50,005 nt of DNA from an uncultured Dehalococcoidia bacterium (GTDB taxonomy: Bacteria; Chloroflexota; Dehalococcoidia; Dehalococcoidales; UBA1222), in the NCBI GenBank assembly GCA_903844845.1, contig CAIMVG010000025.1, forward strand, positions 1-50,005. Reading direction: 5' to 3'. The position numbers and the translations under genes are program-made. Positions 8,495-18,302 of this stretch are shown one piece after another. Position 1 is the first letter of the stretch; each line of letters starts with the position of its first letter. The notes under the pieces are model-generated. The model was not told the DNA's origin. It saw only the letters and a program-made list of their open reading frames with translations, and did not search any database.

Positions 8495-11329
8495 CTATTT
8501 TTGCGTTTCCAACACTTTTTTAAGATAGAAAGCGGTAGCCGATGTTTCGTGCCTGGCAAGCTGTTCAGGCGTGCCTGTCGCAACCAGCCGCCCTCCTGCG
8601 TCACCCGCCCCCGGCCCGAGGTCTATAATCCAGTCTGCGTTTTTGATCACATCCAGGTGGTGTTCGATGATAATCACAGAGTTTCCGCTATCCACCAATC
8701 GCTGCAACACGCGCATGAGAGCCGCCACGTCCTCGAAAGAAAGGCCAGTCGTCGGTTCGTCAAGGATATACAAGGTCCGGCCGGTTGCGCGTCGTGAAAG
8801 CTCTGAAGCAAGTTTGACGCGCTGTGCCTCACCGCCCGAAAGGTATGGTGCGGGCTGACCGAGCCGGATGTAATTCAGTCCCACCGAATGCAGTGTCTCG
8901 AGCTTGTTTTTTATCTTTGGAAAATGCTCGAATACGCGAAGGGCCTCTTCGACGGTCATATCGAGGACTTCGGCTATGTTTTTCCCTTTGAATTTTATCT
9001 CCAGCACCTCCCGGTTGTAACGCGCGCCGTGGCAAACTTCACAGGGCACTGTTACGTCCGGCAAGAACTGCATCTCAATCTGGATAAACCCCTCGCCGTG
9101 GCAGGCCTCGCAGCGGCCCCCTTTCACGTTGAAAGAGAACCGGCCGGCTTCATAACCCCTGAGCCTGGCTTCGGGAGTTGTGGCGAACAATTCTCGTATG
9201 TGAGTGAACATTCCCGTGTAAGTCGCGGGATTGGAACGCGGGGTACGCCCGATGGGCGACTGGTCGATATCGATGACCTTGTCGATATTCTCAATCCCGC
9301 TGAAAGACTCAGCCTCCCCGGGCTTTTCACGCGACCGGTAAAGCACCTGCGCCAATTTGCGGTAAAGCACTTCATTTATCAGCGTGCTCTTTCCGCTTCC
9401 GGAAACGCCAGTTATGACAACGAGTTTACCCAGGGGGATGCGCACGTCAATATTTTTGAGGTTATTCTGGCGGGCGCCCTTGATCACGATTTCCTCACCC
9501 GAGCCTTTACGCCGTTTGTCCGGCATGGATATCTGCTTGCGCCCCGAGAGATACTGGCCGGTAAGAGAATCCTCGGATCCCAGGATCTCGTCAAGCGTCC
9601 CTGCGGCAATCACCCTGCCCCCGTGTTCTCCGGCCCCCGGCCCCATGTCGATGATATAATCAGCCGCCCGCATAACAGCCTCGTCATGCTCCACCACTAT
9701 GACGCTGTTGCCCAGATCCCGGAGACGTTTCAGGGTCTCGACCAGCCGGTAGTCGTCGGCCGGATGAAGGCCGATGGTCGGCTCGTCGCATATATAAAGC
9801 ACGCCCATAAGCCCGCTTCCTATCTGCGTGGCAAGGCGGATGCGCTGGCCCTCACCGCCGGAGAGCGTGCCGGACGAACGTTCAAGTGTCAGGTAATCCA
9901 ATCCTACATTTTCCAGGAAACGCAGACGCGAGGTTATCTCTTTTAAAATCTCTTTTGCTATGGCCTTTTCTTTTTCACTGAGGACCGAACCGGTGCCGGC
10001 GAGCGTATCCATCCATTCAAGGGACTTGTTGACAGACATGCCAGTGGTCTGGACGATATTGATTCCACCAATGGTGACGGCCAGAGCTTCGGGTTTGAGA
10101 CGGCGCCCTTCGCAGACCTGGCAAGGTGAAGCTACCATGTATTGCTCCATAGCAGCGCGTGACATCTCCGACTCGGTATCGTGATGCAACCGTTCCAGGC
10201 GGGGGATAACTCCCTCGAAACCTTCGGTATATACTTTTTCCCTGCCGAACCGGCTGCGGTACCTGTGGGATTCGCCGCCTTCGCCGTAGAGAACGATATC
10301 CAGCGATTCTTTGCTCAGGTCTTTTACAGGGGCGTTCAGGGAAAAATGGTGCCGCCTGGCGACATCTTCGAGTTGAGAGTAATACCACGTTTGCCATTGG
10401 TAAGGGTGAATGGCTCCTTTGGCGAGAGACAACTCTTTATCGGGTATAACCAGGTCTGGGTCAAACTCCATTTTGATCCCGAGGCCAGTGCACGCCGGGC
10501 AAGCCCCGTGCGGGCTGTTAAAGCTAAATGTGCGGGGTTCCACCTCACCGAGGCTTATCCCGCAGTCCGGGCAGGCAAACTGCTCTGAAAAGAGGAGCTC
10601 TTCACCTTCAACGATGGAAATCAATACCACGCCCTTGCCGAGTTTCAGGGCCGTCTCAACCGAATCGGCGATGCGGCTCTGGTTGCCCTCCTGTCCGATG
10701 ACAAGCCGGTCGATGACGGCTTCGATGGTATGCTTCTTTTTTTTATCCAGGTCTATCTCGCCATCAAGCTCCTTGATGATATTGTCCACCCTCACGCGGG
10801 CATAACCGCTCTTGCGCAAATCATCAAATACTTCTTTGTACTCGCCTTTTCGGTCTTTCACGAGGGGAGCCAGCACCAGGATGCGCGAACCACCCGGCAA
10901 AGCCTGGACTGCGTCGACGATCTGCTGAACCGTCTGCATGGATATCTCGCGACCGCACTGAGGGCAATGCGGATGCCCGGCCCTGGCAAAAAGAAGCCTG
11001 AGATAGTCGTATATCTCAGTGACTGTTCCGACTGTCGAACGCGGATTGTGGCTGACACCTTTCTGGTCGATCGATATCGCGGGGCTTAGCCCTTCGATAT
11101 AGTCCACATCAGGCTTTTCCATCCGCCCGAGGAACTGCCGGGCATAGGCGGAAAGGGATTCCATGTAACGCCGTTGCCCCTCAGCATAGATAGTATCGAA
11201 TGCCAGCGAACTTTTACCGGACCCGGAAACGCCGGTGATCACCACCAGCTTGTCACGGGGGATAGTTATGTCAATGTTTTTAAGGTTGTGCTCTCGCGCA
11301 CCCTTGATGAAGATGAAATTTTGAGGCAT
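8495..11329 (-). CDS. uvrA: UvrABC excinuclease subunit A
   Basis: Damage-recognition ATPase of nucleotide excision repair, 944 aa, normal for the family. There are two ABC modules, each with GVSGSGKS (residues about 31-38 and about 640), signature LSGGEGQR or LSGGEAQR, and Walker [11 protein letters not shown] or [10 protein letters not shown]. Zinc-binding CxxC pairs are present: CPQC, CPDC...CPAC, and CEAC...CEVC in the second half. A ribosome site AAGGTAAG precedes the ATG, and TACAAT on the minus strand upstream is a likely -10. UvrB and UvrC are not nearby. The gene is monocistronic and diverges from the M20 amidohydrolase. The long open frames on the opposite strand here are shadows. 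Confidence 0.98.
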   Translation of the reverse strand: MPQNFIFIKGAREHNLKNIDITIPRDKLVVITGVSGSGKSSLAFDTIYAEGQRRYMESLSAYARQFLGRMEKPDVDYIEGLSPAISIDQKGVSHNPRSTVGTVTEIYDYLRLLFARAGHPHCPQCGREISMQTVQQIVDAVQALPGGSRILVLAPLVKDRKGEYKEVFDDLRKSGYARVRVDNIIKELDGEIDLDKKKKHTIEAVIDRLVIGQEGNQSRIADSVETALKLGKGVVLISIVEGEELLFSEQFACPDCGISLGEVEPRTFSFNSPHGACPACTGLGIKMEFDPDLVIPDKELSLAKGAIHPYQWQTWYYSQLEDVARRHHFSLNAPVKDLSKESLDIVLYGEGGESHRYRSRFGREKVYTEGFEGVIPRLERLHHDTESEMSRAAMEQYMVASPCQVCEGRRLKPEALAVTIGGINIVQTTGMSVNKSLEWMDTLAGTGSVLSEKEKAIAKEILKEITSRLRFLENVGLDYLTLERSSGTLSGGEGQRIRLATQIGSGLMGVLYICDEPTIGLHPADDYRLVETLKRLRDLGNSVIVVEHDEAVMRAADYIIDMGPGAGEHGGRVIAAGTLDEILGSEDSLTGQYLSGRKQISMPDKRRKGSGEEIVIKGARQNNLKNIDVRIPLGKLVVITGVSGSGKSTLINEVLYRKLAQVLYRSREKPGEAESFSGIENIDKVIDIDQSPIGRTPRSNPATYTGMFTHIRELFATTPEARLRGYEAGRFSFNVKGGRCEACHGEGFIQIEMQFLPDVTVPCEVCHGARYNREVLEIKFKGKNIAEVLDMTVEEALRVFEHFPKIKNKLETLHSVGLNYIRLGQPAPYLSGGEAQRVKLASELSRRATGRTLYILDEPTTGLSFEDVAALMRVLQRLVDSGNSVIIIEHHLDVIKNADWIIDLGPGAGDAGGRLVATGTPEQLARHETSATAFYLKKVLETQK

Positions 11330-11451
11330 AAAACTTACCTTGTTATTGTAACATCGCAGGTAAGGCGGAACAAGCGACCAGCGTCACACTTCCTACCGGG
11401 AGAACGGCGGTTTCAATGAAACGTCCCGGGGGCACGGCGCATTTCAATACT

Positions 11452-11479
11452 TTGAAGTGATATGCCGGTCGGCTATAAT
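11452..11479 (+). promoter_or_regulatory. promoter for a leaderless transcript
   Basis: TTGAAG (11452-11457), a 16-base spacer and a perfect TATAAT (11474-11479). ATG 11486 begins 7 bases after the -10 box, exactly where transcription should start. This is the cleanest leaderless promoter in the window. Confidence 0.75.
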
Positions 11480-11485
11480 AGTGCG

Positions 11486-12667
11486 ATGGACACTCAACAA
11501 TTAACCGATGTAAAAGCCCAGGTCAGAAATGTTATTAAACGCCACCAGGCAGAGTTGCGGATCCTCGCGCATCAGATACACAGCAATCCAGAAACTGCCA
11601 TGAACGAGTACAATGCGGCCGGATGGCTCACAGAGGCGCTGGAAACCCGAGGATTCTCCGTCGAGCGGGGGATATGCAGCCTCCCGACTGCATTTCGGGC
11701 AACATACGGAACGGGGAAACCCGTGGTGGCATTCATCGCAGAATATGACGCCCTGCCCGGCCTGGGGCATGCCTGTGGGCATAACCTCATAGCGACCGCT
11801 GCGGTCGCCGCCGGACTGGGGACTAAAGAAGCGGTGGACATTTTCGGCGGTAGTGTCCAGGTCATCGGTACGCCTGCCGAGGAGCTGGACGGCGGCAAAA
11901 TTATCATGGCGGAAAGAGGGGCCTTCGCGGGCATCGACGCCGCGATGATGACGCATCCAGGAACTTTCGACAGCGCTATGATCTCGGCGCTGGCTTGCGT
12001 TGCACTCGACATCGAATTTTTCGGCAAGGAAGCGCATGCGGCTGCACACCCGGAACAGGGAATCAACGCCCTGGAAGCCATGATTCAATCGTTTAACGCC
12101 ATCAACTCCCTCAGGCAGCATATATCAACCGATTCCCGGATCCACGGGGTCATCACCGACGGAGGACAGGCAGCCAACATCGTGCCCGCACATACGGCAG
12201 GGCGTTTCCTGGTGCGCGCCGGCAACATGGGCTATCTCAATTCGCTCAAAGAAAGGGTGCTGGATTGTTTCAAAGCCGCTGCCATGGCGACGGGAGCCCG
12301 CCTCGAATACCATTGGGACGACAAGGAAATCTATGCCCCGATGCGAAACAACTCGACGCTGGCACGGCTTTATACTGAAAATATGGAACGCATAGGCAGT
12401 GCCGTCCCGCTTTTCAATGCGGCACAATCTTTCGGAAGCACCGATATGGGGAATGTGAGCCAGATCGTCCCATCTATCCATACATCCGTTGCCATAGCCC
12501 CCCAGGGAGAAAGCGAGCACACCGTCGAATTCGCCCGCTACGCGGCGAAAGAAAACGGTCTGACCCAGAGCCTGAGGGCAGCCACCGGACTTGCCATGAC
12601 CGCTATCGATGTCCTGGCGTCGCCCGACACGATGGCCGCGGTCCGATTAGAATTTGATAAATCATAG
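11486..12667 (+). CDS. M20-family amidohydrolase/dipeptidase (PM20D2/AbgB-like)
   Basis: Zinc-dependent hydrolase of 393 aa in the M20 peptidase family. The metal site is visible as GHACGHN, the catalytic acid pair in GTPAEE, and later His residues in MMTHPG and HAAAHPEQG, the latter in the dimerisation/lid region. The sequence style fits the PM20D2/AbgB branch, which cleaves amide bonds such as beta-alanyl-lysine or p-aminobenzoyl-glutamate. The actual substrate is unknown. Translation should start at ATG 11486, which lies at the predicted first base of the mRNA (TATAAT at 11474). The in-frame upstream ATG 11462 lies before the promoter. It is cytoplasmic, with no signal peptide. It is followed 124 bases later by the dehydratase activase gene, which has its own -10. 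Confidence 0.9.
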   Translation: MDTQQLTDVKAQVRNVIKRHQAELRILAHQIHSNPETAMNEYNAAGWLTEALETRGFSVERGICSLPTAFRATYGTGKPVVAFIAEYDALPGLGHACGHNLIATAAVAAGLGTKEAVDIFGGSVQVIGTPAEELDGGKIIMAERGAFAGIDAAMMTHPGTFDSAMISALACVALDIEFFGKEAHAAAHPEQGINALEAMIQSFNAINSLRQHISTDSRIHGVITDGGQAANIVPAHTAGRFLVRAGNMGYLNSLKERVLDCFKAAAMATGARLEYHWDDKEIYAPMRNNSTLARLYTENMERIGSAVPLFNAAQSFGSTDMGNVSQIVPSIHTSVAIAPQGESEHTVEFARYAAKENGLTQSLRAATGLAMTAIDVLASPDTMAAVRLEFDKS

Positions 12668-12791
12668 GCTATCCGCCGCATTTCGTCCGCCTCGTGAATC
12701 TGCAAATGCGGTAATCCGGAGTTTTTGCCACCCCAAAACCTTAGGGGTATAATATTTGGGCTGATTGCTTTTCCCTTCATCAGTCGTTGAA

Positions 12792-13631
12792 ATGAAATAT
12801 TACCTCGGTATCGACATCGGCTCGGTATCCACCAAATTGGTTGTCCTGGATGACGGCTTGAATCTGGCGGCGAATGTCTGCTTGCCCACTCATGGCGAAC
12901 CCGGGAAAGCCGTCAACAACGGGCTGGAACTGATCCGGGGAAAATTCGAATCCGAGCCGGAAATATTCCGCACGGTGATTACTGGCAGCGGCCGCGCGTT
13001 CGTCGCAGCACTCGTGGGAGCCGACCTCGTAAAAAACGAGGTCACCTGCCAGGCAGCCGCGGCATCGAAATATTTCCCGGGAGCCCAAACAGTCATCGAG
13101 ATAGGCGGCCAGGACAGCAAGATCATCCTGCTCCGGGATGGATTGGTGGCAGATTTCGGCATGAACACCGTATGCGCCGCTGGAACAGGCAGTTTTCTGG
13201 ACCACCAGGCCCAGCGTCTCGGGCTGAGCCCTGAAAAATTAGGCGAGACAGCCTGCAGGAGTTCTGCCCCGGCCAGGCTTTCAGGCCGCTGCACAGTTTT
13301 CGCGGAATCAGAGATGATCCATATGCAGCAAAGCGGCAGCAGGCTGGAGGATGTTGTGTTCGGGTTATGTCAAACCCTGGCCCACAATTATCTCAACAGC
13401 GTAGCTGCCGGAAAAGAAATCATGGTGCCGGTCGTTTTCCAGGGAGGGCTGGCTTATAACCGCGGGATGGTACGTGCATTTGAAGACGAGATGAATGTGA
13501 AATTGGTGATACCCGAACATCCCGAGCTCATGGGAGCCATCGGGGCGGCGCTATTGGCTGCCCGGCACCGTGGGATCACCCCTACTAAATTCAAGGGGTT
13601 CAATGCCCCAAGTGTGTCTGACAAGAGGTAA
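12792..13631 (+). CDS. 2-hydroxyacyl-CoA dehydratase activase (BcrAD/BadFG/HgdC family)
   Basis: Homodimeric ATPase carrying one [4Fe-4S] cluster between subunits. Family members drive ATP-dependent electron transfer into 2-hydroxyacyl-CoA dehydratases or benzoyl-CoA reductase. The protein has 279 aa and begins with the ASKHA ATP-binding motif GIDIGSVSTK. The two cluster cysteines are present: Cys128 in TVCAAGTGSF and Cys167 in GRCTVFAESEM. Further motifs are IGGQDSK and VFQGGLAYN. ATG 12792 fits the family start. A TATAAT at 12748-12753 gives a leader of about 30 bases with no clear ribosome site, and an upstream in-frame TTG (12765) is possible. No dehydratase subunit genes lie nearby. plsX starts only 8 bases downstream, so the two are probably co-transcribed. 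Confidence 0.93.
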   Translation: MKYYLGIDIGSVSTKLVVLDDGLNLAANVCLPTHGEPGKAVNNGLELIRGKFESEPEIFRTVITGSGRAFVAALVGADLVKNEVTCQAAAASKYFPGAQTVIEIGGQDSKIILLRDGLVADFGMNTVCAAGTGSFLDHQAQRLGLSPEKLGETACRSSAPARLSGRCTVFAESEMIHMQQSGSRLEDVVFGLCQTLAHNYLNSVAAGKEIMVPVVFQGGLAYNRGMVRAFEDEMNVKLVIPEHPELMGAIGAALLAARHRGITPTKFKGFNAPSVSDKR

Positions 13632-13639
13632 AGGAAAAA

Positions 13640-14665
13640 ATGAGAATCGCTATCGATGCCATGGGGGGTGATTTCGCCCCCGTTGAAATCGTTAAAGGGG
13701 CTATCAAGGCCATACACGAATACAAGGGTGTCGAAATCATCCTCGTCGGCAAGCAGCCTCTGCTCCACGTATTGGCAGGACGGCAATTCAAAAAACTGGG
13801 GATCAGCGTGGTTCACGCCGAGCAGAACATCGAATTCCATGAACATCCGATGGAGGCTTTGCGTCAAAAGCCTGACGCCTCTATTCCAGTAGGCATTGGA
13901 CTTCTCAAGTCAGGTAAAGCCGACGTTTTTATCTCAGCCGGCTCAACAGGCGCAGTTTTCGCCGCTTCCTTGATGATGCTCGGAAAGATCGAGGGAGTCT
14001 CCCGCCCGGCTATAGCCAGCATCATCAACGTGAGCCATTCCCGCCTGCCGGCGCTGCTCCTTGACGCAGGCGCTAATTCGGACTGCCGTCCCGAGCACCT
14101 GGTACAGTTCGCACAACTAGGCAACCTCTATGCCAATCGCATTTTCGGCATGGAATCCCCGAGGATAGGGCTTCTCTCCAACGGAACCGAGGAAACAAAA
14201 GGGAATCGCCTGACCGTCGAAACCCACCAGCTCCTCAAATCGGCCGGCCTCAACTTTATCGGCAATATCGAAGGCAATGACCTGGTGAACGACGTTGCGG
14301 ACGTTATAGTGACTGACGGTTTCACGGGAAACATACTGCTTAAAGCCCTGGAGGGTCTCGGGGAGTCTATCGTCAATATACGCGGCGGCGAGAAAGCGCA
14401 TACCAGCGGCAATCCACGGTTGACCGGCAAAGCCCTGTCCGCCGCGGTAGGATTAAGTTCCTTCATCAGGAACATGGACTACAGCGAATTCGGCGGCGCA
14501 TGTCTACTGGGTGTGAAAGGAAATGTTATAATTTCACATGGAAGGAGCAAAGCCAAAGCGATAAAAAATGCTATCGGCATTGCCAACCGGACTGCGGAAC
14601 GCGACATAGCGAGGGCGCTTGGAGAGGTGAGATATGAACCAGGAAACGATAAAACAGACTTATGA
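13640..14665 (+). CDS. plsX: phosphate acyltransferase PlsX
   Basis: Converts acyl-ACP to acyl-phosphate, the first step of phospholipid synthesis in bacteria using the PlsX/PlsY route. The protein has 341 aa, a full-length match. It begins RIAIDAMGGDFAP, the diagnostic PlsX N-terminus, and continues with ISAGSTGAVFA, LLDAGANSDC, SNGTEETKG and the C-terminal GGACLLGVKG. The ribosome site GAGGTAAAGG precedes ATG 13640. It follows the activase by 8 bases and overlaps trxB by 32 bases, so translation of the two is probably coupled. In many bacteria plsX sits with rpmF and fab genes; here it does not. Confidence 0.97.
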   Translation: MRIAIDAMGGDFAPVEIVKGAIKAIHEYKGVEIILVGKQPLLHVLAGRQFKKLGISVVHAEQNIEFHEHPMEALRQKPDASIPVGIGLLKSGKADVFISAGSTGAVFAASLMMLGKIEGVSRPAIASIINVSHSRLPALLLDAGANSDCRPEHLVQFAQLGNLYANRIFGMESPRIGLLSNGTEETKGNRLTVETHQLLKSAGLNFIGNIEGNDLVNDVADVIVTDGFTGNILLKALEGLGESIVNIRGGEKAHTSGNPRLTGKALSAAVGLSSFIRNMDYSEFGGACLLGVKGNVIISHGRSKAKAIKNAIGIANRTAERDIARALGEVRYEPGNDKTDL

Positions 14666-15572
14666 CGTCATCATTATAGGAGGCGGTCCCGCCGGTCTTT
14701 CTGCCGCCATATATACCTCCCGAGACAGGCTCGATACGTTGCTCATCGAAAAAAACCTGACCGGCGGTATGATAAACGAGGCGGAAAAAGTAGATAATTT
14801 TCCAGGGTTTCCTGAAGGGATTTCAGGGATGGACCTGACCGCCAAGATGTTCGAGCAAGCGAAAAAATACGGGTTGAAAGACATCAGCTCTGAAGTTAGC
14901 ACCATCATGGTCAAGGGTAAGAGTGATTTCGCAGTCACCACAAGCGATGGCGAATTCACATCCAGAAGCGTCATCATCGCTGGAGGGTCGGACAAGCAGA
15001 AGCTGGACGCCCCGGGCGAAAAACAATACATCGGTCGCGGCGTTTCATACTGCGCAACCTGTGATGCACCTTTTTATAACGATAAAGTCGTAGCGGTAGC
15101 GGGAGGAGGCAACTCGGCACTGTATGAAGCCATGCACCTCGCTAAATTCGCCAGAAAAGTATACATCATCCACCGGCGTGACCAACTGAGGGCTACTCCG
15201 GTCGTGCAGGAGAGGGCAAAGGCCGAACCTAAAATCGAATTCATCATGAGTACGATAATTGAAGCCGTCGAAGGCGGGGATTTTGTAGAAAAATTAAAAC
15301 TCAACAACGTTGCCACAGGGCAAAAATCTGATTTGCCCCTCGATGGAGTATTCATTTCAATTGGGCTAAAACCCAATACAGAATACCTTAAAGGGTTGGT
15401 TGCTCTGGACGAAAACGGCATGATAACGGTAAACGACAAGATGGAAACCAGCGTCCCGGGGATATACGCCGCGGGGGATATCAGACACAATTCGATACGC
15501 CAGACCGTGGCTGCGGCCGGCGACGGCGCAGTAGCCGCGGTCAATGCTAAGAGATGGGTAGACGAGGCATAA
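14634..15572 (+). CDS. trxB: thioredoxin reductase
   Basis: FAD/NADPH-dependent reductase that keeps thioredoxin reduced, 312 aa. The FAD-binding GGGPAGLSAA is near the N-terminus, the redox-active CATC is at residues 140-143, and an NADPH-binding GGGNSA follows. The C-terminal FAD motif AAGDI is also present. These give the complete low-molecular-weight TrxB architecture. GGAGAGGTGAG upstream is a strong ribosome site lying inside the end of plsX, which it overlaps by 32 bases. No thioredoxin gene is adjacent. The 198-base gap after it holds the rplI promoter. Confidence 0.96.
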   Translation: MNQETIKQTYDVIIIGGGPAGLSAAIYTSRDRLDTLLIEKNLTGGMINEAEKVDNFPGFPEGISGMDLTAKMFEQAKKYGLKDISSEVSTIMVKGKSDFAVTTSDGEFTSRSVIIAGGSDKQKLDAPGEKQYIGRGVSYCATCDAPFYNDKVVAVAGGGNSALYEAMHLAKFARKVYIIHRRDQLRATPVVQERAKAEPKIEFIMSTIIEAVEGGDFVEKLKLNNVATGQKSDLPLDGVFISIGLKPNTEYLKGLVALDENGMITVNDKMETSVPGIYAAGDIRHNSIRQTVAAAGDGAVAAVNAKRWVDEA

Positions 15573-15707
15573 TTTCTACCTCTTGAACAACTATCACAAA
15601 CAATTTTTAAATATCAAGGTAATGGCGGTTCGTTTATTTCAAAAACAGATACTAAAGTCTAAATATCCGAACCTTCCCCGGACGGGCTAAAATCGGTCAT
15701 TTCGTTA

Positions 15708-15736
15708 TTTAACTCCCGCTCCGCATTTAGTATAAT
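15708..15736 (+). promoter_or_regulatory. promoter of the rplI-dnaB operon
   Basis: TTTAAC (15708-15713), a 17-base spacer and TATAAT (15731-15736), followed by a leader of about 28 bases with the GAGGTGAG ribosome site of rplI. This contrasts with the leaderless genes elsewhere in the window. Confidence 0.65.
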
Positions 15737-15770
15737 GGGTTATCAAAAAATCCCCTGAGGTGAGAACGCC

Positions 15771-16223
15771 ATGAAAGTTATTTTTCTTAAAGATGTTCCG
15801 AACGTAGCTAAAGCCGGTGAGGCGAAAGAAGTGAACGACGGCTACGCGCGCAACTTCCTGATCCCCAAAAAGCTAGCTGCGCTCGCGCAGGGAGACGTCC
15901 AGCAGCATTTTGAAGCCGAGCAACGCGCCATCGCCCGCCGCCAGGCCCAAGCCGCGGCTGAGATTGAAGCCCTGGCTAAAAAAATCGAGGGCAAGACAGT
16001 GACCATTAAAAGCAAAGTCGGGGCCAAGGACCAGCTTTATGGCTCAATAACGAACACCGACGTTGCTGAAGCCCTTTCCAAACTGATAGGCAGCGAAATA
16101 GACAAGCGCAAAGTCGAATTAGCCGAACCGATCCGCCATACCGGCACTTTCGACGCGCTCGTCAGGCTCAACGGAGAGTTGGCGCCCGGGATAAAAGTTA
16201 AAATCACGCGCGAGGAACCCTAG
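15771..16223 (+). CDS. rplI: 50S ribosomal protein L9
   Basis: Ribosomal large-subunit protein L9, 150 aa. The N-terminal domain carries the family hallmark [17 protein letters not shown] then [12 protein letters not shown], joined by a long charged helix (about residues 42-75) to the C-terminal RNA-binding domain. A ribosome site GAGGTGAG precedes ATG 15771. It ends one base before the GTG of dnaB; rplI-dnaB is a common bacterial pairing. Confidence 0.98.
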   Translation: MKVIFLKDVPNVAKAGEAKEVNDGYARNFLIPKKLAALAQGDVQQHFEAEQRAIARRQAQAAAEIEALAKKIEGKTVTIKSKVGAKDQLYGSITNTDVAEALSKLIGSEIDKRKVELAEPIRHTGTFDALVRLNGELAPGIKVKITREEP

Positions 16224-16224
16224 A

Positions 16225-17598
16225 GTGCCTATCGACAAGCTGCCTCCTCACGACATAGATTCTGAGGAAGCAGTCAACGGTTCGCTGCTGATAGACGGAA
16301 AGAGCGTTTACCAGGTTGCGGTGCTGTTACGCCCCGAAGATTTTCTCTCGGAAGCAAACCGTTGGATATTTCAAGCGGAGCTTTCCCTGTACCACCGTGA
16401 CGAGGCTATAGATCAGATTACGGTGGCCCAGGAACTGGAGAGGATAGGGCAACTCGACAAAATCGGAGGGGTGGCGTACCTGAACCATCTGATATCCATC
16501 GTTCCGACCTCTCTGGATATCGAACACTATGCCCAGATAGTTTACCGGCTATCTATCATGCGCCAGCTTATCTCAGCCGCCGACAGGATTTCAGGGATGG
16601 GTTACGACGCGGACCCGGACATCGCATCGACATTAAACAAAGCCGAGGACGTGCTTTTCAGGCTCAGGACGGAACGCGGGCACCTTGATTTCGTGCCGAT
16701 CAAAAACGTCCTTGACAGATATTTCGAGACACCCCCTCCACCGGAAGCAGGTGTTTTACAGCGCCTGCCCCACGTTTATTCCGGTTTTCACGGGCTGGAC
16801 GAATTGACCGGGGGGTTGCAGCGCTCCGACCTTATCATCCTGGCCGGAAGGCCGAGCATGGGAAAGACCTCACTCGCGTTAAATATTGCCCGTAACGCGG
16901 CCCTGGAACAGGGGGCCTGTGTTGCATTGTTCAGCCTGGAGATGTCCAGGGAATCACTCGTTCAGCGCCTCCTGTCGAGTGAAGCCGAAATCAATTCTAA
17001 GCACATGCGGCTGGGCCAGAACACGGAAGAAGAGGAAAAGGCCATCATGGAGGCCCAGGGCAAACTGTCTAACGCGGCTATCTATATCGACGATTCGCCG
17101 ATGCTGCGTGTCGTGGAAATGCGGAGCAAAGCCCGGCGGCTGCATTACGAACGCCCGCTGGACCTTATCATACTCGACTATCTCCAGCTGCTTCAGAGCG
17201 AAGGCCGAGTAGAAAACCGCGTCCAGGAATTATCAAATATTACGAGAGCCCTGAAAGCACTCGCAAGAGAACTGAATGTGCCGTTGATTGCCGTATCGCA
17301 GCTTTCACGCGCTGTAGAGGGCCGGGTTTCCCACGTTCCGCAACTTTCGGACTTGAGAGAATCCGGGTCCATCGAGCAGGACGCCGACCTCGTGGTCTTC
17401 ATATACCGCGATGAAGTTTATTACCGCACCGAGGATGAATGGCTGAGGGAACATCCGGACCAGGAATACCCTCGCGAACTTGCGGACATCATCATCGCCA
17501 AGCACCGTAACGGGCCTATCGGCCAGGTCAAAGTACGTTTTAAAAACGCCCTTACGAAATTTGAAAATCTTTCAAACGCGGAGCCCCAACTGAGATGA
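16225..17598 (+). CDS. dnaB: replicative DNA helicase DnaB
   Basis: Hexameric 5'-3' helicase of the replication fork, 457 aa. The N-terminal DnaG-interacting domain (PHDIDSEEAVNGSLL) is followed by a RecA-like motor with Walker A GRPSMGKTS (from residue 208), Walker B LIILDYLQL and the C-terminal SDLRESGSIEQDAD motif. Translation starts at GTG 16225, two bases after the rplI stop, with CGAGGAA as ribosome site. It overlaps the next gene by four bases (ATGA). There is no intein. The two genes downstream look like its loading factors, so this is a primosome operon. Confidence 0.97.
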   Translation: MPIDKLPPHDIDSEEAVNGSLLIDGKSVYQVAVLLRPEDFLSEANRWIFQAELSLYHRDEAIDQITVAQELERIGQLDKIGGVAYLNHLISIVPTSLDIEHYAQIVYRLSIMRQLISAADRISGMGYDADPDIASTLNKAEDVLFRLRTERGHLDFVPIKNVLDRYFETPPPPEAGVLQRLPHVYSGFHGLDELTGGLQRSDLIILAGRPSMGKTSLALNIARNAALEQGACVALFSLEMSRESLVQRLLSSEAEINSKHMRLGQNTEEEEKAIMEAQGKLSNAAIYIDDSPMLRVVEMRSKARRLHYERPLDLIILDYLQLLQSEGRVENRVQELSNITRALKALARELNVPLIAVSQLSRAVEGRVSHVPQLSDLRESGSIEQDADLVVFIYRDEVYYRTEDEWLREHPDQEYPRELADIIIAKHRNGPIGQVKVRFKNALTKFENLSNAEPQLR

Positions 17599-18302
17599 AA
17601 CCTTTCAGCGGCTTCCCTGCGAATATGCAATTTACTCCCGTACCGAACCTATTTATGAACATGCTCATGCCCGGTATGGATAGCCCGGAATTGAAATGCA
17701 TGTTATATATCTTCCAGACGATTTACGGTAAAAAAGGCGCGCCCCGGTTCGCCACTCTCAGCGAACTTCTTTCCAATCCCTCCCTGACGGCAGGCCTCCA
17801 CCCGGATGGGAAAAGCGCCGAACTGCAGATCAAGGACGCACTCTCCTCGGCTATGGCGCGCGGGGCCATCATTTCCATAGATGTGACACAGGAAGGCAAA
17901 CAGGAAAGCCTGTTTTTTCTGAACACTTCCAGTGAACGGGAGGCAGTGGAACAGATCAAATCTGGCAAGTTGAAACTACCTAAAATTGAGATTGTTAAGG
18001 CCGCCGTCAAACCGGTCGAGCAGGAAAACATCTTCACGCTCTATGAACAAAACATCGGCATGTTGACCCCGATGACGTCAGAAGAAATCAAGGATGCACT
18101 GACCCAATATCCAGAAGACTGGCTGAGAGATGCCATCCGTGAATCCGTGAATGCCAATAAGCGTAACTGGCGCTATATCGAGCGCATACTTGAGCGCTGG
18201 ACCACCGAAGGTAAAAAAGATGGAACGCATCAACGAGACGATCAAAAAGACAACACTGACAAATACACCCAAGGCGCCTACGGGCACCTTATCAAGCGTT
18301 AA
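17595..18302 (+). CDS. DnaD-domain primosomal protein
   Basis: Likely helicase-loading accessory factor, 235 aa. The N-terminal half resembles a winged-helix DnaD/DnaB-like initiation domain (MDSPELKCMLYIFQTIYGKKG, shortened). The C-terminal part (about residues 145-205) has the DnaD/DnaB_2 pattern: IFTLYEQNIGMLTPM, then AIRESVNANKRNWRYIERI ending near a conserved Trp. A hydrophilic tail follows. It starts by ATGA overlap with dnaB and overlaps the dnaC-like gene by 83 bases, a tightly coupled trio. In Firmicutes DnaD, DnaB and DnaI load the helicase; a similar role is inferred here from domain and position. Confidence 0.88.
   Translation: MKPFSGFPANMQFTPVPNLFMNMLMPGMDSPELKCMLYIFQTIYGKKGAPRFATLSELLSNPSLTAGLHPDGKSAELQIKDALSSAMARGAIISIDVTQEGKQESLFFLNTSSEREAVEQIKSGKLKLPKIEIVKAAVKPVEQENIFTLYEQNIGMLTPMTSEEIKDALTQYPEDWLRDAIRESVNANKRNWRYIERILERWTTEGKKDGTHQRDDQKDNTDKYTQGAYGHLIKR

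Noticed and set aside
8888-9946. 352-aa open frame antisense to uvrA
   Set aside because: It lies fully within the uvrA coding region, has no ribosome site or family match, and arises from codon bias of the real gene.
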